Shown: positions 50,736-59,552 of the stretch, in pieces | Layout: every line of letters starts with the position of its first letter | Numbering within the stretch: the first letter of the stretch is position 1 | Assembly (NCBI RefSeq): GCF_000143985.1 | Contig: NC_014364.1 | Location: 310,001 to 374,000, forward strand | Reading direction: 5' to 3' | Length of the DNA stretch: 64,000 bases | From: Sediminispirochaeta smaragdinae DSM 11293 | GTDB lineage: Bacteria > Spirochaetota > Spirochaetia > DSM-16054 > Sediminispirochaetaceae | Translations under genes and position numbers: made by a program | Notes under the pieces: generated by a model | What the model was told of the DNA's origin: nothing | The model's database searches: none | Seen by the model: the letters and a program-made list of their open reading frames with translations, nothing else

Positions 50736-51485
50736 CTATTTCATATATTCGCTAAGAAGCTTGTCGTAGGTGCCGTTCGCTTTGAGTTCCTTTAGGGTTT
50801 CGTTGATGATCGGCAGGAGTTCTTCACTGCTTTTCCCCTCTTTGACGGCGATTCCGTAGTACTCCGGGTCAAAATCGAGAGAAACAATCTCAAGATCGGA
50901 ATTCTGACGAATGAAATTCTGTGCAGGCTGTTCGTCGATGATCATTGCATCAACCTTGCCGTTTTTCAGTTCCATAATCGCTTCAAAGCCGGTATTGAAG
51001 GCGACAATATTCGAGTCGTCGGTGAACTCCTTTGCAATCTCATTCCCGGTGGTTCCCAGCTGCACGCTGATCTTTTTCCCATTGAGGTCATCTTTTGTGG
51101 AGATCGGATTATCCGCTTTGCGCACAATAACCGCCTGGGTCGCTTCGTAGTAGGGATCTGAAAAGTCGACGCTTTTTTCACGTTCATCGGTAATGGTCAT
51201 ACCGGCGATGGCAAAATCGATTTTATCCGCATTCAAGGCGGTGAGTAGGCTGTCGAACTCCATATCCTCTATGCGCAGGGTTTTTCCTGCTTTTTCCGCA
51301 ATGGCTTTGGCGATTTCCACATCAAAACCGACTACCGCGTTTCCGTCGGCTCCGCCGATATATTCGAAGGGAGGGAATGCGGCATTTGTGCCCATTACCA
51401 ACTCGTTTTTCTCTTGGCAACCGCTTAGAACCGAAAGAAGGGCAACTAGGGCAATTGCCGTGAGCAATGTGGCTATTCGTTTCAT
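50736..51485 (-). CDS. Polar amino acid ABC transporter binding lipoprotein
   Basis: 249 aa SBP_bac_3 protein. Lipobox LSVLSGC (Cys23), then the family pattern VMGTNAAFPPFEYIGGADGNAVVGFDVEIAKAIAEKAG, DFAIAGMTITDEREKSVDFSDPYYEA and TYDKLLSEYMK. Ligand cannot be fixed; glutamine, cystine or arginine are typical. AAGGAGAG precedes the ATG. Confidence 0.93.
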   Translation of the reverse strand: MKRIATLLTAIALVALLSVLSGCQEKNELVMGTNAAFPPFEYIGGADGNAVVGFDVEIAKAIAEKAGKTLRIEDMEFDSLLTALNADKIDFAIAGMTITDEREKSVDFSDPYYEATQAVIVRKADNPISTKDDLNGKKISVQLGTTGNEIAKEFTDDSNIVAFNTGFEAIMELKNGKVDAMIIDEQPAQNFIRQNSDLEIVSLDFDPEYYGIAVKEGKSSEELLPIINETLKELKANGTYDKLLSEYMK

Positions 51486-51522
51486 ATAGCTCTCCTTAGC
51501 ATGAATCTACCTTTTTGAATAG

Positions 51523-51551
51523 TTAATACATATTTATACAGATTATGTCAA
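51523..51551 (-). promoter_or_regulatory. Promoter of the polar amino acid ABC operon
   Basis: Minus-strand TTGACA (51546-51551), 17-bp spacer, TATTAA (51523-51528). Divergent from the hydrogenase promoter 35 bp away. Confidence 0.65.
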
Positions 51552-51584
51552 TAGTTTTGAATATTTATTAGCTCTTTCTCTCTG

Positions 51585-51613
51585 TTGACAGTTTTAATGA
51601 GAGAGTATATAAG
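51585..51613 (+). promoter_or_regulatory. Hydrogenase operon promoter
   Basis: TTGACA (51585-51590), 17-bp spacer, TATAAG (51608-51613), then a 30-base leader with AAAGGAG before the ATG at 51643. Confidence 0.7.
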
Positions 51614-51642
51614 ATAATAAATTATCGATAAAAGGAGAACTA

Positions 51643-52152
51643 ATGAACGCCCTAACCGGAGATAGAACCGAAGCAGCCAGTTTTGGAGTCGTATGTCGGA
51701 TTCTTGATCTCTACGACCGGGATCCGGGAATGATCATACCAATTCTTCAAAAGGTACAGGAGGAGTATCGCTACCTTCCCGAAGAGGTGCTGCTTTTTTT
51801 GGCGACGAGTCTGGAAATTTCTCCGGCCCGTCTTTACGGTATCGCTACCTTTTACAGCCATTTTTCTCTGGAGCCGAAGGGAAAGCATGTAATCAAGGTA
51901 TGCGACGGAACCGCTTGTCATGTGAAGGGCTCCGGGGCGCTGATCGAAACCCTTCGTTCAATGCTTGCTCTTGAGAAGGGAATAAAAACCACTTCGGACA
52001 TGCTGTTCACCCTTGAGACGGTGTCCTGCCTGGGTGCGTGTGGTTTAGCACCTGTGGTTGTGATAGATGATACGGTTCATGGACAAATGACTCCAGATAA
52101 GGTTCGCGCTCTCATCACGAAGATACGGGAGGAAGAAGATGCTGAAGCTTAA
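51643..52152 (+). CDS. hydC: [FeFe]-hydrogenase subunit, NuoE-like (HydC)
   Basis: 169-aa thioredoxin-like [2Fe-2S] ferredoxin, homologous to NuoE. An N-terminal helical bundle (IPILQKVQEEYRYLPEEVLLFLA) precedes the cluster ligands CDGTACHVKGS and CLGACGLAPV. In trimeric hydrogenases it passes electrons between flavin and iron-sulphur sites. Overlaps hydB by 14 bp. Confidence 0.9.
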   Translation: MNALTGDRTEAASFGVVCRILDLYDRDPGMIIPILQKVQEEYRYLPEEVLLFLATSLEISPARLYGIATFYSHFSLEPKGKHVIKVCDGTACHVKGSGALIETLRSMLALEKGIKTTSDMLFTLETVSCLGACGLAPVVVIDDTVHGQMTPDKVRALITKIREEEDAEA

Positions 52153-54037
52153 TCTTGAAGCGGTCGGAACCGCTTACGACCATACTGTTTCTTCACTGCG
52201 GATGAGAATCATCATCTGTGCCGGTACCGGTTGTCTGGCAGGGGGAAGTTTGAATATATTCCATGCCTTTAAAGCGGAAGCCCAGAAACACGGGGTTCCG
52301 CTTCATGTTGAATTGAAGCAGGAAGATAATCCCGAGTTTCTTCTTTCAAAAAGCGGCTGCCAGGGGTTTTGTCAGGTAGGCCCCCTTGTTACCATCGAAC
52401 CGGCCGGTATCCTCTATACAAAAGTTACTGCCGAAGATGTCCCTGAAATCTTTGAAACAACCATCCTTTCGGGGAAAACAGTGGAACGCTTGCTCTATGT
52501 CAATCCTGCCGATGGAAAGCGGTGTAGCGGTCCCTCGGATATTCCCTTCTATGTTCGCCAGTCCAGGAGCGTCCTTGCTTCCTGCGGGCTTATCGACCCC
52601 GAAAATATTCGCGAATATATCTACGGTGGTGGTTACCGTGCCGCCATGGAGGCCTACACAGCCCATACACCCGAGGAGTTGTGTACGATTTTCACCGACT
52701 CAGGTCTCAGAGGGCGCGGGGGCGGCGGTTTTCCCAGCGGAAAAAAATGGGCTTTGACCCTTCGCCAGCAAGCGGATAAAAAGTATCTAATCTGCAACGG
52801 CGACGAGGGGGATCCCGGAGCCTTCATGGACCGATCCATCCTTGAGGGGAATCCTCATTCGGTGGTCGAAGGGATGATGATAGCCGCCAGGGCCATCGGT
52901 GCCGAGGCAGGGTATGTCTATGTTCGTGCCGAATACCCCTTGGCGGTAGAGCGAATTCGCAAGGCTATTGATGCCGCGAGAGAGCTCGGCCTGCTTGGAG
53001 AGGATCTCTTTGGAACAGGTGCCTGTTTCGACATCAAGGTGATGGAGGGGGCAGGGGCCTTCGTTTGTGGTGAGGCAAGCGCCATGGTTGCAAGCATCAT
53101 GGGGGGCAGGGGCATGCCCCGCCCAAAACCTCCCAGAACGGCGGAAAAAGGGCTTTGGGACAAGCCGACGGTGGTTAACAATGTGGAGACCCTTGCAACC
53201 GTTCCTCTTGTGCTTCGAAAAGGATCAAAGGGCTATCGAACGGTCGGTACCTCGGGGAGTCCGGGGACCAAAACCTTTGCCCTTACCGGCCATGTTGCCA
53301 ATACCGGGCTCATCGAGGTCCCCTTTGGTACGACCCTCAGGGAGATCATCTTCGAAATCGGTGGCGGTGTTCTCGATGAAAAAGGAAATGTGGACAATGA
53401 TGCCTTCAAGGCTGTTCAGATCGGGGGACCCTCCGGCGGATGTCTTACCAGAGAACATCTCGACATCCCCCTTGATTTTGATTCTCTGGGAGGTATTGGT
53501 GCAATGGTGGGAAGCGGCGGACTTGTGGTGATGAACCGTTCGACTTGTATGGTTCAGGTTGCCCGATTTTTCATGCAATTTACCCAGGCAGAGAGCTGCG
53601 GCAAATGTGTGCCCTGTCGGGAAGGTACCAGGCAGATGCTGGATCTTCTCGACGACATTATCGAGGGGAGGGCGGACGAATCCACCATTCCCCTCCTCGA
53701 GTCGCTCTGCAGAACCGTTGCCAGGGGAAGCCTGTGCGGACTTGGAAAAGCGGCCCCATCGCCGGTTCTTTCTACCCTCCGCTATTTTCGGCAGGAGTAT
53801 GAAAGCCATGTTGTTGATAAGCGTTGTCCGGTGGGGGCCTGCAAGGCTCTGTCCGACTTTGTCATCGACGAATCATTATGTAAAGGATGCACCGCATGCG
53901 CAAAGGCGTGTCCCGTTGGAGCGATTTCAGGAGAAAAAAAGGCTCCCCACACTATCGATACTGAGCGCTGTATCAGGTGCGGCGCCTGTATGGCCACGTG
54001 CCGCTTCGGTGCGATCAGAAGAGGAGGTGCGGCGTGA
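52139..54037 (+). CDS. hydB: [FeFe]-hydrogenase flavin/NAD subunit, NuoF-like (HydB)
   Basis: 632 aa. Order of domains: N-terminal thioredoxin-like [2Fe-2S] (CAGTGCLAGG ... CQGFCQVGP, residues 27-79); NuoF core with the NADH loop GLRGRGGGGFPSGKKW and FMN-binding CNGDEGDPGAFMDRSILEGNPH; SLBB region; 4Fe-4S motif SCGKCVPCREG; and a C-terminal 2[4Fe-4S] ferredoxin (CKGCTACAKACP, CIRCGACMATC). It oxidises or reduces NAD(H), and possibly ferredoxin as in electron-bifurcating enzymes. The extra ferredoxin domains separate it from complex I NuoF. Confidence 0.94.
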   Translation: MLKLNLEAVGTAYDHTVSSLRMRIIICAGTGCLAGGSLNIFHAFKAEAQKHGVPLHVELKQEDNPEFLLSKSGCQGFCQVGPLVTIEPAGILYTKVTAEDVPEIFETTILSGKTVERLLYVNPADGKRCSGPSDIPFYVRQSRSVLASCGLIDPENIREYIYGGGYRAAMEAYTAHTPEELCTIFTDSGLRGRGGGGFPSGKKWALTLRQQADKKYLICNGDEGDPGAFMDRSILEGNPHSVVEGMMIAARAIGAEAGYVYVRAEYPLAVERIRKAIDAARELGLLGEDLFGTGACFDIKVMEGAGAFVCGEASAMVASIMGGRGMPRPKPPRTAEKGLWDKPTVVNNVETLATVPLVLRKGSKGYRTVGTSGSPGTKTFALTGHVANTGLIEVPFGTTLREIIFEIGGGVLDEKGNVDNDAFKAVQIGGPSGGCLTREHLDIPLDFDSLGGIGAMVGSGGLVVMNRSTCMVQVARFFMQFTQAESCGKCVPCREGTRQMLDLLDDIIEGRADESTIPLLESLCRTVARGSLCGLGKAAPSPVLSTLRYFRQEYESHVVDKRCPVGACKALSDFVIDESLCKGCTACAKACPVGAISGEKKAPHTIDTERCIRCGACMATCRFGAIRRGGAA

Positions 54038-56049
54038 AAGGGTATATAAAGGTAGATGGTATTGAAGTCCCTCTGGAGGGTGAGGAAAACCTGCTTCAGG
54101 TTATCAGAAAGGCCGGAATCGAGATCCCCACCTTTTGTTATCATTCGGAGTTAAGTGTCTACGGGGCCTGTCGTCTCTGTATCGTCGATATTGAGGGAAA
54201 AGGAATTCAGGCCAGCTGCTCCACGCCTCCCCGGGGAGGAATGGTCGTACGAACCAATACGGCGGAGGTACGGGAGACTCGGCGCATGACCTTGGAGCTC
54301 CTCCTTGCCAATCACGACAGGGAGTGTCCCACCTGTGAGCGCTCTTCCGACTGCGTATTACGCGACCTTGCCAGCCGCTACGGCATCGATAAGGTTCGAT
54401 TCAGGAAAAATCGGGAACCGCGGCCTTTGGACACGCTTTCTGATGCCCTTGTCCGGGATCCGAATAAGTGTGTGCTTTGTGGGGACTGCGTTCGCTATTG
54501 TCACGAGATTCAGGGCATCGGCGCCATCGACTTTGCCTTCCGCGGCGAGCATGTGCAGGTTACCCCTGCCTTCGGACGAAGTATCGGAGAGGTCGATTGT
54601 ATCAACTGCGGTCAATGTGCTGCGGTCTGTCCCACCGGTGCCATTATTCCCAAATCGGAAATCAACGAGGTATGGAATGATCTCCAGGATGAAAAGAGCA
54701 AAGTAGTCATCCAGATCGCACCGGCGGTCCGGGTCGCCCTTGGCGAGATGTTTGGCCTGCCCCCAGGCGAGGTAGTAACCGGGAAGATGGTTCGTGCGTT
54801 GCGTATGATGGGCTTCGACCGGATCTACGACACTGCCTTTGCCGCCGATCTTACCGTTGTGGAAGAGGCTGCAGAGTTCTTAAAACGCTCGGAGGCGGGC
54901 GAGGGGCCGCTTTTTACCAGCTGCTGCCCTGCATGGGTTAAGTATGCGGAGCAGTCCCTTCCCCGGCAGCTGCCGAATCTCTCTTCCTGCATGAGCCCGC
55001 AGAGCATGATGGGCTCGCTGCTGAGGCATGCCCTGCCCGAAGAGCTTTCCATTGAGCCTGAACATCTGAAGATCGTTTCGGTCATGCCTTGTACCGCAAA
55101 AAAGTTTGAAAAGAAGCGGCCGGAACTTTCCCGGGACGGACTGCCCTTTGTCGACCATGTCATTACAACCAGGGAGCTCGGCACCATGATCCGTGAATCG
55201 GGGATCATGCTTGATCGTTTGGATGCAGATAATTTCGATCTTCCCTTTGGATTTGCCTCTCACCTGGGAGTGGGCTTCGGGTCCTCCGGCGGTGTTGCCG
55301 AGGCTGTACTGAACTACCTTGATCCCGAAGGCTGTTCCGGCCGGATACATTGGGAAACCGTGGAGGATCTTTCCGGCGTGAGAAAGACCACAGCCGTCAT
55401 CGGCGGAAAAGCGTTTAGCGTTGCCGTTGTCCAGGGAATCAAAAGTGCTGCAGCCATTGCGAAGATGGTCCAATCCGGTGAGATATCCCTCGACCTCATC
55501 GAGGTGATGGCCTGCCCCGGTGGTTGCGCAGGCGGCGCCGGTCAGCCTGTAGACCGGACAGGAGAGAAACGCCTCGCCAGGGTGAAGGCTGTCCGTTCGG
55601 CAGCCCCTGCAGAGGGGGTCCGTCATGCTGGGGTTAACCCCTTCGTTCGTGAAGTATATACCCATATGCTTGGCTGTGATCCGGGAGAGGGAGAGGCTCA
55701 TCGCCTCTTTCATACCACCTATCATAGTCGAAAGCGTATCGACGGAATGGATATCCGTCTTACCGGACCTTCCGGCGCAGAGGCCCGAACGGACCGCATT
55801 CCGGTAAAGGTATGCGTTGGGACCAGTTGCTTTCTACGCGGAAGCCAAAAGGTGCTTTCCAAACTTTTACATGCGGTTGAAGAGGAAAAGCTGGATCGCT
55901 TTTATGAGGTACAAGCGACCTTCTGCAGCGAACAGTGCGACAAAGGGCCGACGGTCCATATTGGTGATAGGGTGATCAATCGAGCGGATGGAGACCAGAT
56001 TGTAGAGCTCTTGCGGGAAATGGTTGCCACGTTATCTGCGGAAGGGTAG
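54034..56049 (+). CDS. hydA: [FeFe]-hydrogenase catalytic subunit (HydA) with C-terminal thioredoxin-like domain
   Basis: 671 aa from a GTG at 54034 (GTGA overlap with hydB; GAGGAGG 6 bases upstream). N-terminal [2Fe-2S] (Cys35, 46, 49, 62), His-ligated [4Fe-4S] (His94, Cys98, 101, 107) and two [4Fe-4S] clusters (Cys146-156, Cys189-199). The H-cluster motifs are L1 TSCCPAW (295-301), L2 MPCTAKKFE (351-359) and L3 VMACPGGCAGGAGQP (Cys494, Cys498). A further thioredoxin-like [2Fe-2S] domain is appended (Cys594, 599, 631, 635). All H-cluster ligands are intact, so it should make or take up H2. The maturases HydEFG are not in the window. Confidence 0.95.
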   Translation: MKGYIKVDGIEVPLEGEENLLQVIRKAGIEIPTFCYHSELSVYGACRLCIVDIEGKGIQASCSTPPRGGMVVRTNTAEVRETRRMTLELLLANHDRECPTCERSSDCVLRDLASRYGIDKVRFRKNREPRPLDTLSDALVRDPNKCVLCGDCVRYCHEIQGIGAIDFAFRGEHVQVTPAFGRSIGEVDCINCGQCAAVCPTGAIIPKSEINEVWNDLQDEKSKVVIQIAPAVRVALGEMFGLPPGEVVTGKMVRALRMMGFDRIYDTAFAADLTVVEEAAEFLKRSEAGEGPLFTSCCPAWVKYAEQSLPRQLPNLSSCMSPQSMMGSLLRHALPEELSIEPEHLKIVSVMPCTAKKFEKKRPELSRDGLPFVDHVITTRELGTMIRESGIMLDRLDADNFDLPFGFASHLGVGFGSSGGVAEAVLNYLDPEGCSGRIHWETVEDLSGVRKTTAVIGGKAFSVAVVQGIKSAAAIAKMVQSGEISLDLIEVMACPGGCAGGAGQPVDRTGEKRLARVKAVRSAAPAEGVRHAGVNPFVREVYTHMLGCDPGEGEAHRLFHTTYHSRKRIDGMDIRLTGPSGAEARTDRIPVKVCVGTSCFLRGSQKVLSKLLHAVEEEKLDRFYEVQATFCSEQCDKGPTVHIGDRVINRADGDQIVELLREMVATLSAEG

Positions 56050-56079
56050 GCGTTTTGTCCAATAAGGTTTATCCAACAA

Positions 56080-56115
56080 GGCCGGTTCTCCTGTTTCAGG
56101 AGGCCGGCTGTTTTC
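56080..56115. terminator. Terminator shared by hydCBA and the convergent HD-GYP gene
   Basis: GGCCGG..CTCCTG / CAGGAG-GCCGGC stem (about 56080-56108) followed on the plus strand by GTTTTCCTTTT. The hairpin overlaps the last codons of the minus-strand HD-GYP gene. Confidence 0.7.
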
Positions 56116-57490
56116 CTTTTGTAAAGGTCCGAAAGAGATCAAAAAGGATGGGATCGAGCTTCAGCTCTTCATCGATAAACTGCCTCTGCATAAAATCGAG
56201 GGCCTCATCGCTTGAAAGCGGCTTGCGATATTTTCTATTCGGATCCGTGAGAGCGTCGAAGACATCAACGATCTCCATCACCTTTGCAGGAAAATAGGCA
56301 AGCGCATTGAATTTTATCATGGGCTCCATGGTAAAGGACATGCAGTAATCCTGCTTCAACTTTGGATTGTTTTTTCGTGCGTTTGCCAGCAGAGCACGGT
56401 AAAAACCATATCCGTCGGGAGAACCGTAGTATTCATGGTGGTAGCCGGTGATCAATCCTGCTTCCCGGGGGTAATTTGTTTTATGCATAACGGCGAGATA
56501 CCCCTGCCTGACATGGTCGACAACGGTATCCCGGTCGTAGGCGGCCTCTCCCTCATGATATTCTATATCTTTTGCCTTGCCGATGTCATGAATCAAGAAT
56601 CCTGTTGCGAAGGTATGGAGCTGTGCTTCGCTTATCGCTTGCATCCCGGTATGGAAAACCCGTTCCAGGGTGATATCTTCCGGGTGAAGGTGCGGCAACA
56701 GACGCTGATAATATGACTTATACTGCTTATCAAAGTTGATCCTGATCTTATTCGGAAGGCTTGAGGTGAGCATCCTGCGATTATAGTAGGTGAGAAAAGC
56801 GACCCCATTTAGAAACACCCTTGTCATGTGCTGGACTACCGTTCCATTTGAACGTTGTACCAGAGAGGTAATCAACTCGTCCTGCATGATGGTATTGTCG
56901 ATCAATGCGGTTGAGCTTTTTACCATCGCCCGGGTGGAATCAACAATCCCCTGGGTGTATGCTCTCGCCGCTTCGTCTCCCATGTGAATTGCTTCCAAAA
57001 TCGTGGAACGGTTTGCCAACGCCGCATCTCTTGCCGTATCGGCAAGCGCTTCAAGAATCTTTTCGTTTTCTTTCGGAGCCTCGATCAGCAGCGTATCGAG
57101 TTTCTCCCTGTCCTGTTTTATAAGGGAGACACGCTTTTCGCTATCCATGGAGGCAATACTTTCATATGCCTCGCCGAAGTTCAGAAGATCTCCCACGTTC
57201 TTCGCTTCAGCTTCGTGTTCGGCTATGTAGTGCTTCTCCTTTTTGCCGTCAAGCTCCTTGAGCATATCGATCATGGCCTGAACATGCTCTTCCGAAACAT
57301 AGAATGCCCATCCTTTATCCTGTTTCCAGAATACTTCATTGTTGTCGTAGAGCGCTCGAAAGCTGACCTTCTTCAACTTTCCATCCGAAATACGACGGCA
57401 AATGAGAGGAATTTCCTGCTCGTATAATAACGATACCATCCGCTTATCCCTGACAATGATCTCGGACAAGGGCATACTATTCTGTTGCAT
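56096..57490 (-). CDS. HD-GYP-like phosphodiesterase
   Basis: 464 aa. An N-terminal region of about 230 residues without a recognised domain (mixed alpha/beta then helical) precedes an HD-GYP-like domain with LIHDIGKAKD and GYHHEYYGSPDGYGFYR. The canonical HHExxxGxGYP is altered: two extra residues and GYG in place of GYP. Cyclic-di-GMP hydrolysis is likely but not certain. A region near LTDPNRKYRKPLS resembles the usual ALTxxRPY segment. It may link second-messenger signalling to motility. Confidence 0.8.
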   Translation of the reverse strand: MQQNSMPLSEIIVRDKRMVSLLYEQEIPLICRRISDGKLKKVSFRALYDNNEVFWKQDKGWAFYVSEEHVQAMIDMLKELDGKKEKHYIAEHEAEAKNVGDLLNFGEAYESIASMDSEKRVSLIKQDREKLDTLLIEAPKENEKILEALADTARDAALANRSTILEAIHMGDEAARAYTQGIVDSTRAMVKSSTALIDNTIMQDELITSLVQRSNGTVVQHMTRVFLNGVAFLTYYNRRMLTSSLPNKIRINFDKQYKSYYQRLLPHLHPEDITLERVFHTGMQAISEAQLHTFATGFLIHDIGKAKDIEYHEGEAAYDRDTVVDHVRQGYLAVMHKTNYPREAGLITGYHHEYYGSPDGYGFYRALLANARKNNPKLKQDYCMSFTMEPMIKFNALAYFPAKVMEIVDVFDALTDPNRKYRKPLSSDEALDFMQRQFIDEELKLDPILFDLFRTFTKGKQPAS

Positions 57491-57580
57491 GACTCAAAAA
57501 TAGAGAATTTGGAAGAAAAAATCCAGATTAGATACTCTTGTATAAGGATTTTTTCTCCAGCTTTTCTTATGATGAATAGT

Positions 57581-59443
57581 ATGAAAACAAACGTGAAACG
57601 TGTGGTTGCGGCATCGTTCAGGCGTGCTTTTGGCCTTGACGGTCGTCCTCCTTTGGGCGCAGGGGCTCTACCGGTCATTCCTCGGCAGGAAGCAGGCGAA
57701 GAGGAAAGGCGCTCCTGTACGTTCCTCAATCAGCTGGCAGACGCATTGGTCGATGGCAATTTCGAACAGGGTTCGATGCTCTCTCACCGATGGTCCGATG
57801 CCGCCGGATATGCCTTTGAAGAGGCTGGAAAGGCTCTTGATCTTTTCTACGGATCGCTGAGCGACAGCGAAACCTCCTCCCTGATTGCCGCTTTTGACCA
57901 GCATCAGAGGGCAGATGCCGCCACGGCCGTTGCGGAGTTCTGGGCCCCGGAAATCAAGGGGGAAAAGCAGGAGGCTGTGAAACACTGGAGACTCCGTTCG
58001 GCAGAACCTAATCCAAAGCCTATCAAAGCTTCAGAGATCTTGCTTCAGCTCAACGGCCTATATACCCTTCCCGAAACAATTCCCGATGAGCTTCCCGACG
58101 AGCTGAAGGATGCTGGGAAACGGCTCCTCGCTCATCCCGGGGCCAAGGTTGCAGACTACGACCATCCTGTGCCGCTTTTTCAAGATGACGAATCTCACGA
58201 GCTCGTATCTTGTCTTGCCCGTCTGGAAGACGATATTGCCTATGAGAAATCGATTGGTCTTCTTCCCGTGCATCACAAGGTTCCCATCCTCCTTTCTGTT
58301 TCGGTTACGCACGAACATCTGGATGAGGTGGTGTGTGCCTGGATAGCATATCTGCTTGGAAAGCGGCTTTATCACCATTTTCGCCTCTATCTGCTTACCG
58401 AAGAGCGGTGTAGGTATATTGATCGAAAACTTTTCGGTGGCGGTATGCCGCAATTCGGGGTTGCCGGAGCCTATGGCCGTCATTTTACCGCTCTCAAGTA
58501 TTCCTCTCTCCTTTTTGAACGCGGCTGGGGAATCCGTGCAAGTTTTAAGCTTGATACGGACGAGGGGATACTCAGCCGCAACCTGAAGGAGGCTACGGGG
58601 AAAAGTTGGTTTGAAACCTTGTGTCATCCTCTCTGGGGGGCTCAGGCTGTAGATCCGAAAGGACAGACTGTCTATCTCGGGGTCAATGAAGGGGAGTATG
58701 TAAATAGCAACGACATTGATACCCTTGGCTACCCCGAAGCCCTGCGCACTCCGGATGTGAAGCTTCCTGCCTCACATGCTGGGCGAGATCTCTTTTTCCA
58801 AAAAGGCTTTGCCCATGGAAATGCCACGGCTTGGTACAACGAATTTGATGATCTTGAAGAGCTTATTAGCCATCCCGTGGTTAAGGGCGGCGGTTACGGG
58901 ATCACCAATGATGGTATTCGGCAAGCGGCTCCCTTTACCTGGTCGAAGGTCGGACGGGCAGAGGACCAGCAATTCTATTTTTCCGCCCTTTCCGGAGGGG
59001 TGAGAGGGATCTTTCATCCCAATCTGCGGATTGCACACTACAAAAATGCCGTTTCGGGAGCGGAACATAAAACCGAGTCCACAAGGCTGGCCGGTGATAT
59101 GTACCGCCTCGTTCAATTTTCTTTTCTCGCCGAATATTTTGGAGTAAAAGAGGAGCTCGACCCCATGCCGGGTGTTTTTGCGAGCAGGCTTGCCAGAGCA
59201 CAGGCTTTTTTCCATTTGATCCATCGGGCGGCTGCGTTTTTGATGGAGGGAAAGGGTGATCATGCCTCTTTCTTGCTTTCCGAAGGGCTACGTTCTCTTG
59301 CCGACTTCGAGAAACTGATCGACAGCGGCAAGGCTCTGGAAGAGATTGAGAAGGAAAGAGCCCTGTGGCGGCAGTTTATCAATACGACGGATACTCTTTC
59401 GGCCGGAGTGGTACGAGAGGTGATAGACAGCTGCGAGGTATAG
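57581..59443 (+). CDS. Glycosyltransferase-like protein of unknown function
   Basis: 620 aa from the ATG at 57581, which follows a TATGAT box by 7 bases; ATGs at 57569 and 57572 are alternatives. The N-terminal 150 residues are acidic and unrecognised. From about residue 210 the pattern LPVHHKVPILLSVSVTHEHLDEVVCAWIAYLLGKR and the motifs FKLDTDEG (a DxD-like metal site) and GRAEDQQFYFSAL (an ED-type catalytic pair) suggest a GT-A glycosyltransferase. No signal peptide. A surface or flagellin glycosylation role would be guesswork. Confidence 0.5.
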   Translation: MKTNVKRVVAASFRRAFGLDGRPPLGAGALPVIPRQEAGEEERRSCTFLNQLADALVDGNFEQGSMLSHRWSDAAGYAFEEAGKALDLFYGSLSDSETSSLIAAFDQHQRADAATAVAEFWAPEIKGEKQEAVKHWRLRSAEPNPKPIKASEILLQLNGLYTLPETIPDELPDELKDAGKRLLAHPGAKVADYDHPVPLFQDDESHELVSCLARLEDDIAYEKSIGLLPVHHKVPILLSVSVTHEHLDEVVCAWIAYLLGKRLYHHFRLYLLTEERCRYIDRKLFGGGMPQFGVAGAYGRHFTALKYSSLLFERGWGIRASFKLDTDEGILSRNLKEATGKSWFETLCHPLWGAQAVDPKGQTVYLGVNEGEYVNSNDIDTLGYPEALRTPDVKLPASHAGRDLFFQKGFAHGNATAWYNEFDDLEELISHPVVKGGGYGITNDGIRQAAPFTWSKVGRAEDQQFYFSALSGGVRGIFHPNLRIAHYKNAVSGAEHKTESTRLAGDMYRLVQFSFLAEYFGVKEELDPMPGVFASRLARAQAFFHLIHRAAAFLMEGKGDHASFLLSEGLRSLADFEKLIDSGKALEEIEKERALWRQFINTTDTLSAGVVREVIDSCEV

Positions 59444-59510
59444 CAAGCAGTGGCCGTGGAAGGGAAGTGGGGAAATATCACCACTATTCGGAACACTACA
59501 CAAAAGGCCC

Positions 59511-59545
59511 AAAAAAAGGGGACTGTCTTAGGCAGCCCCCTTTTT
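59511..59545. terminator. Bidirectional terminator between convergent genes
   Basis: A7-GGGG..CTG / CAG..CCCC-T5 stem-loop (one internal mismatch) serving the plus-strand glycosyltransferase-like gene and the minus-strand DUF4340 operon. Confidence 0.8.
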
Positions 59546-59552
59546 GATAGTT

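Noticed and set aside
51643-56049. Complex I nuoEFG
   Set aside because: HydA has the L1, L2 and L3 motifs of the H-cluster, and no membrane Nuo subunits follow.
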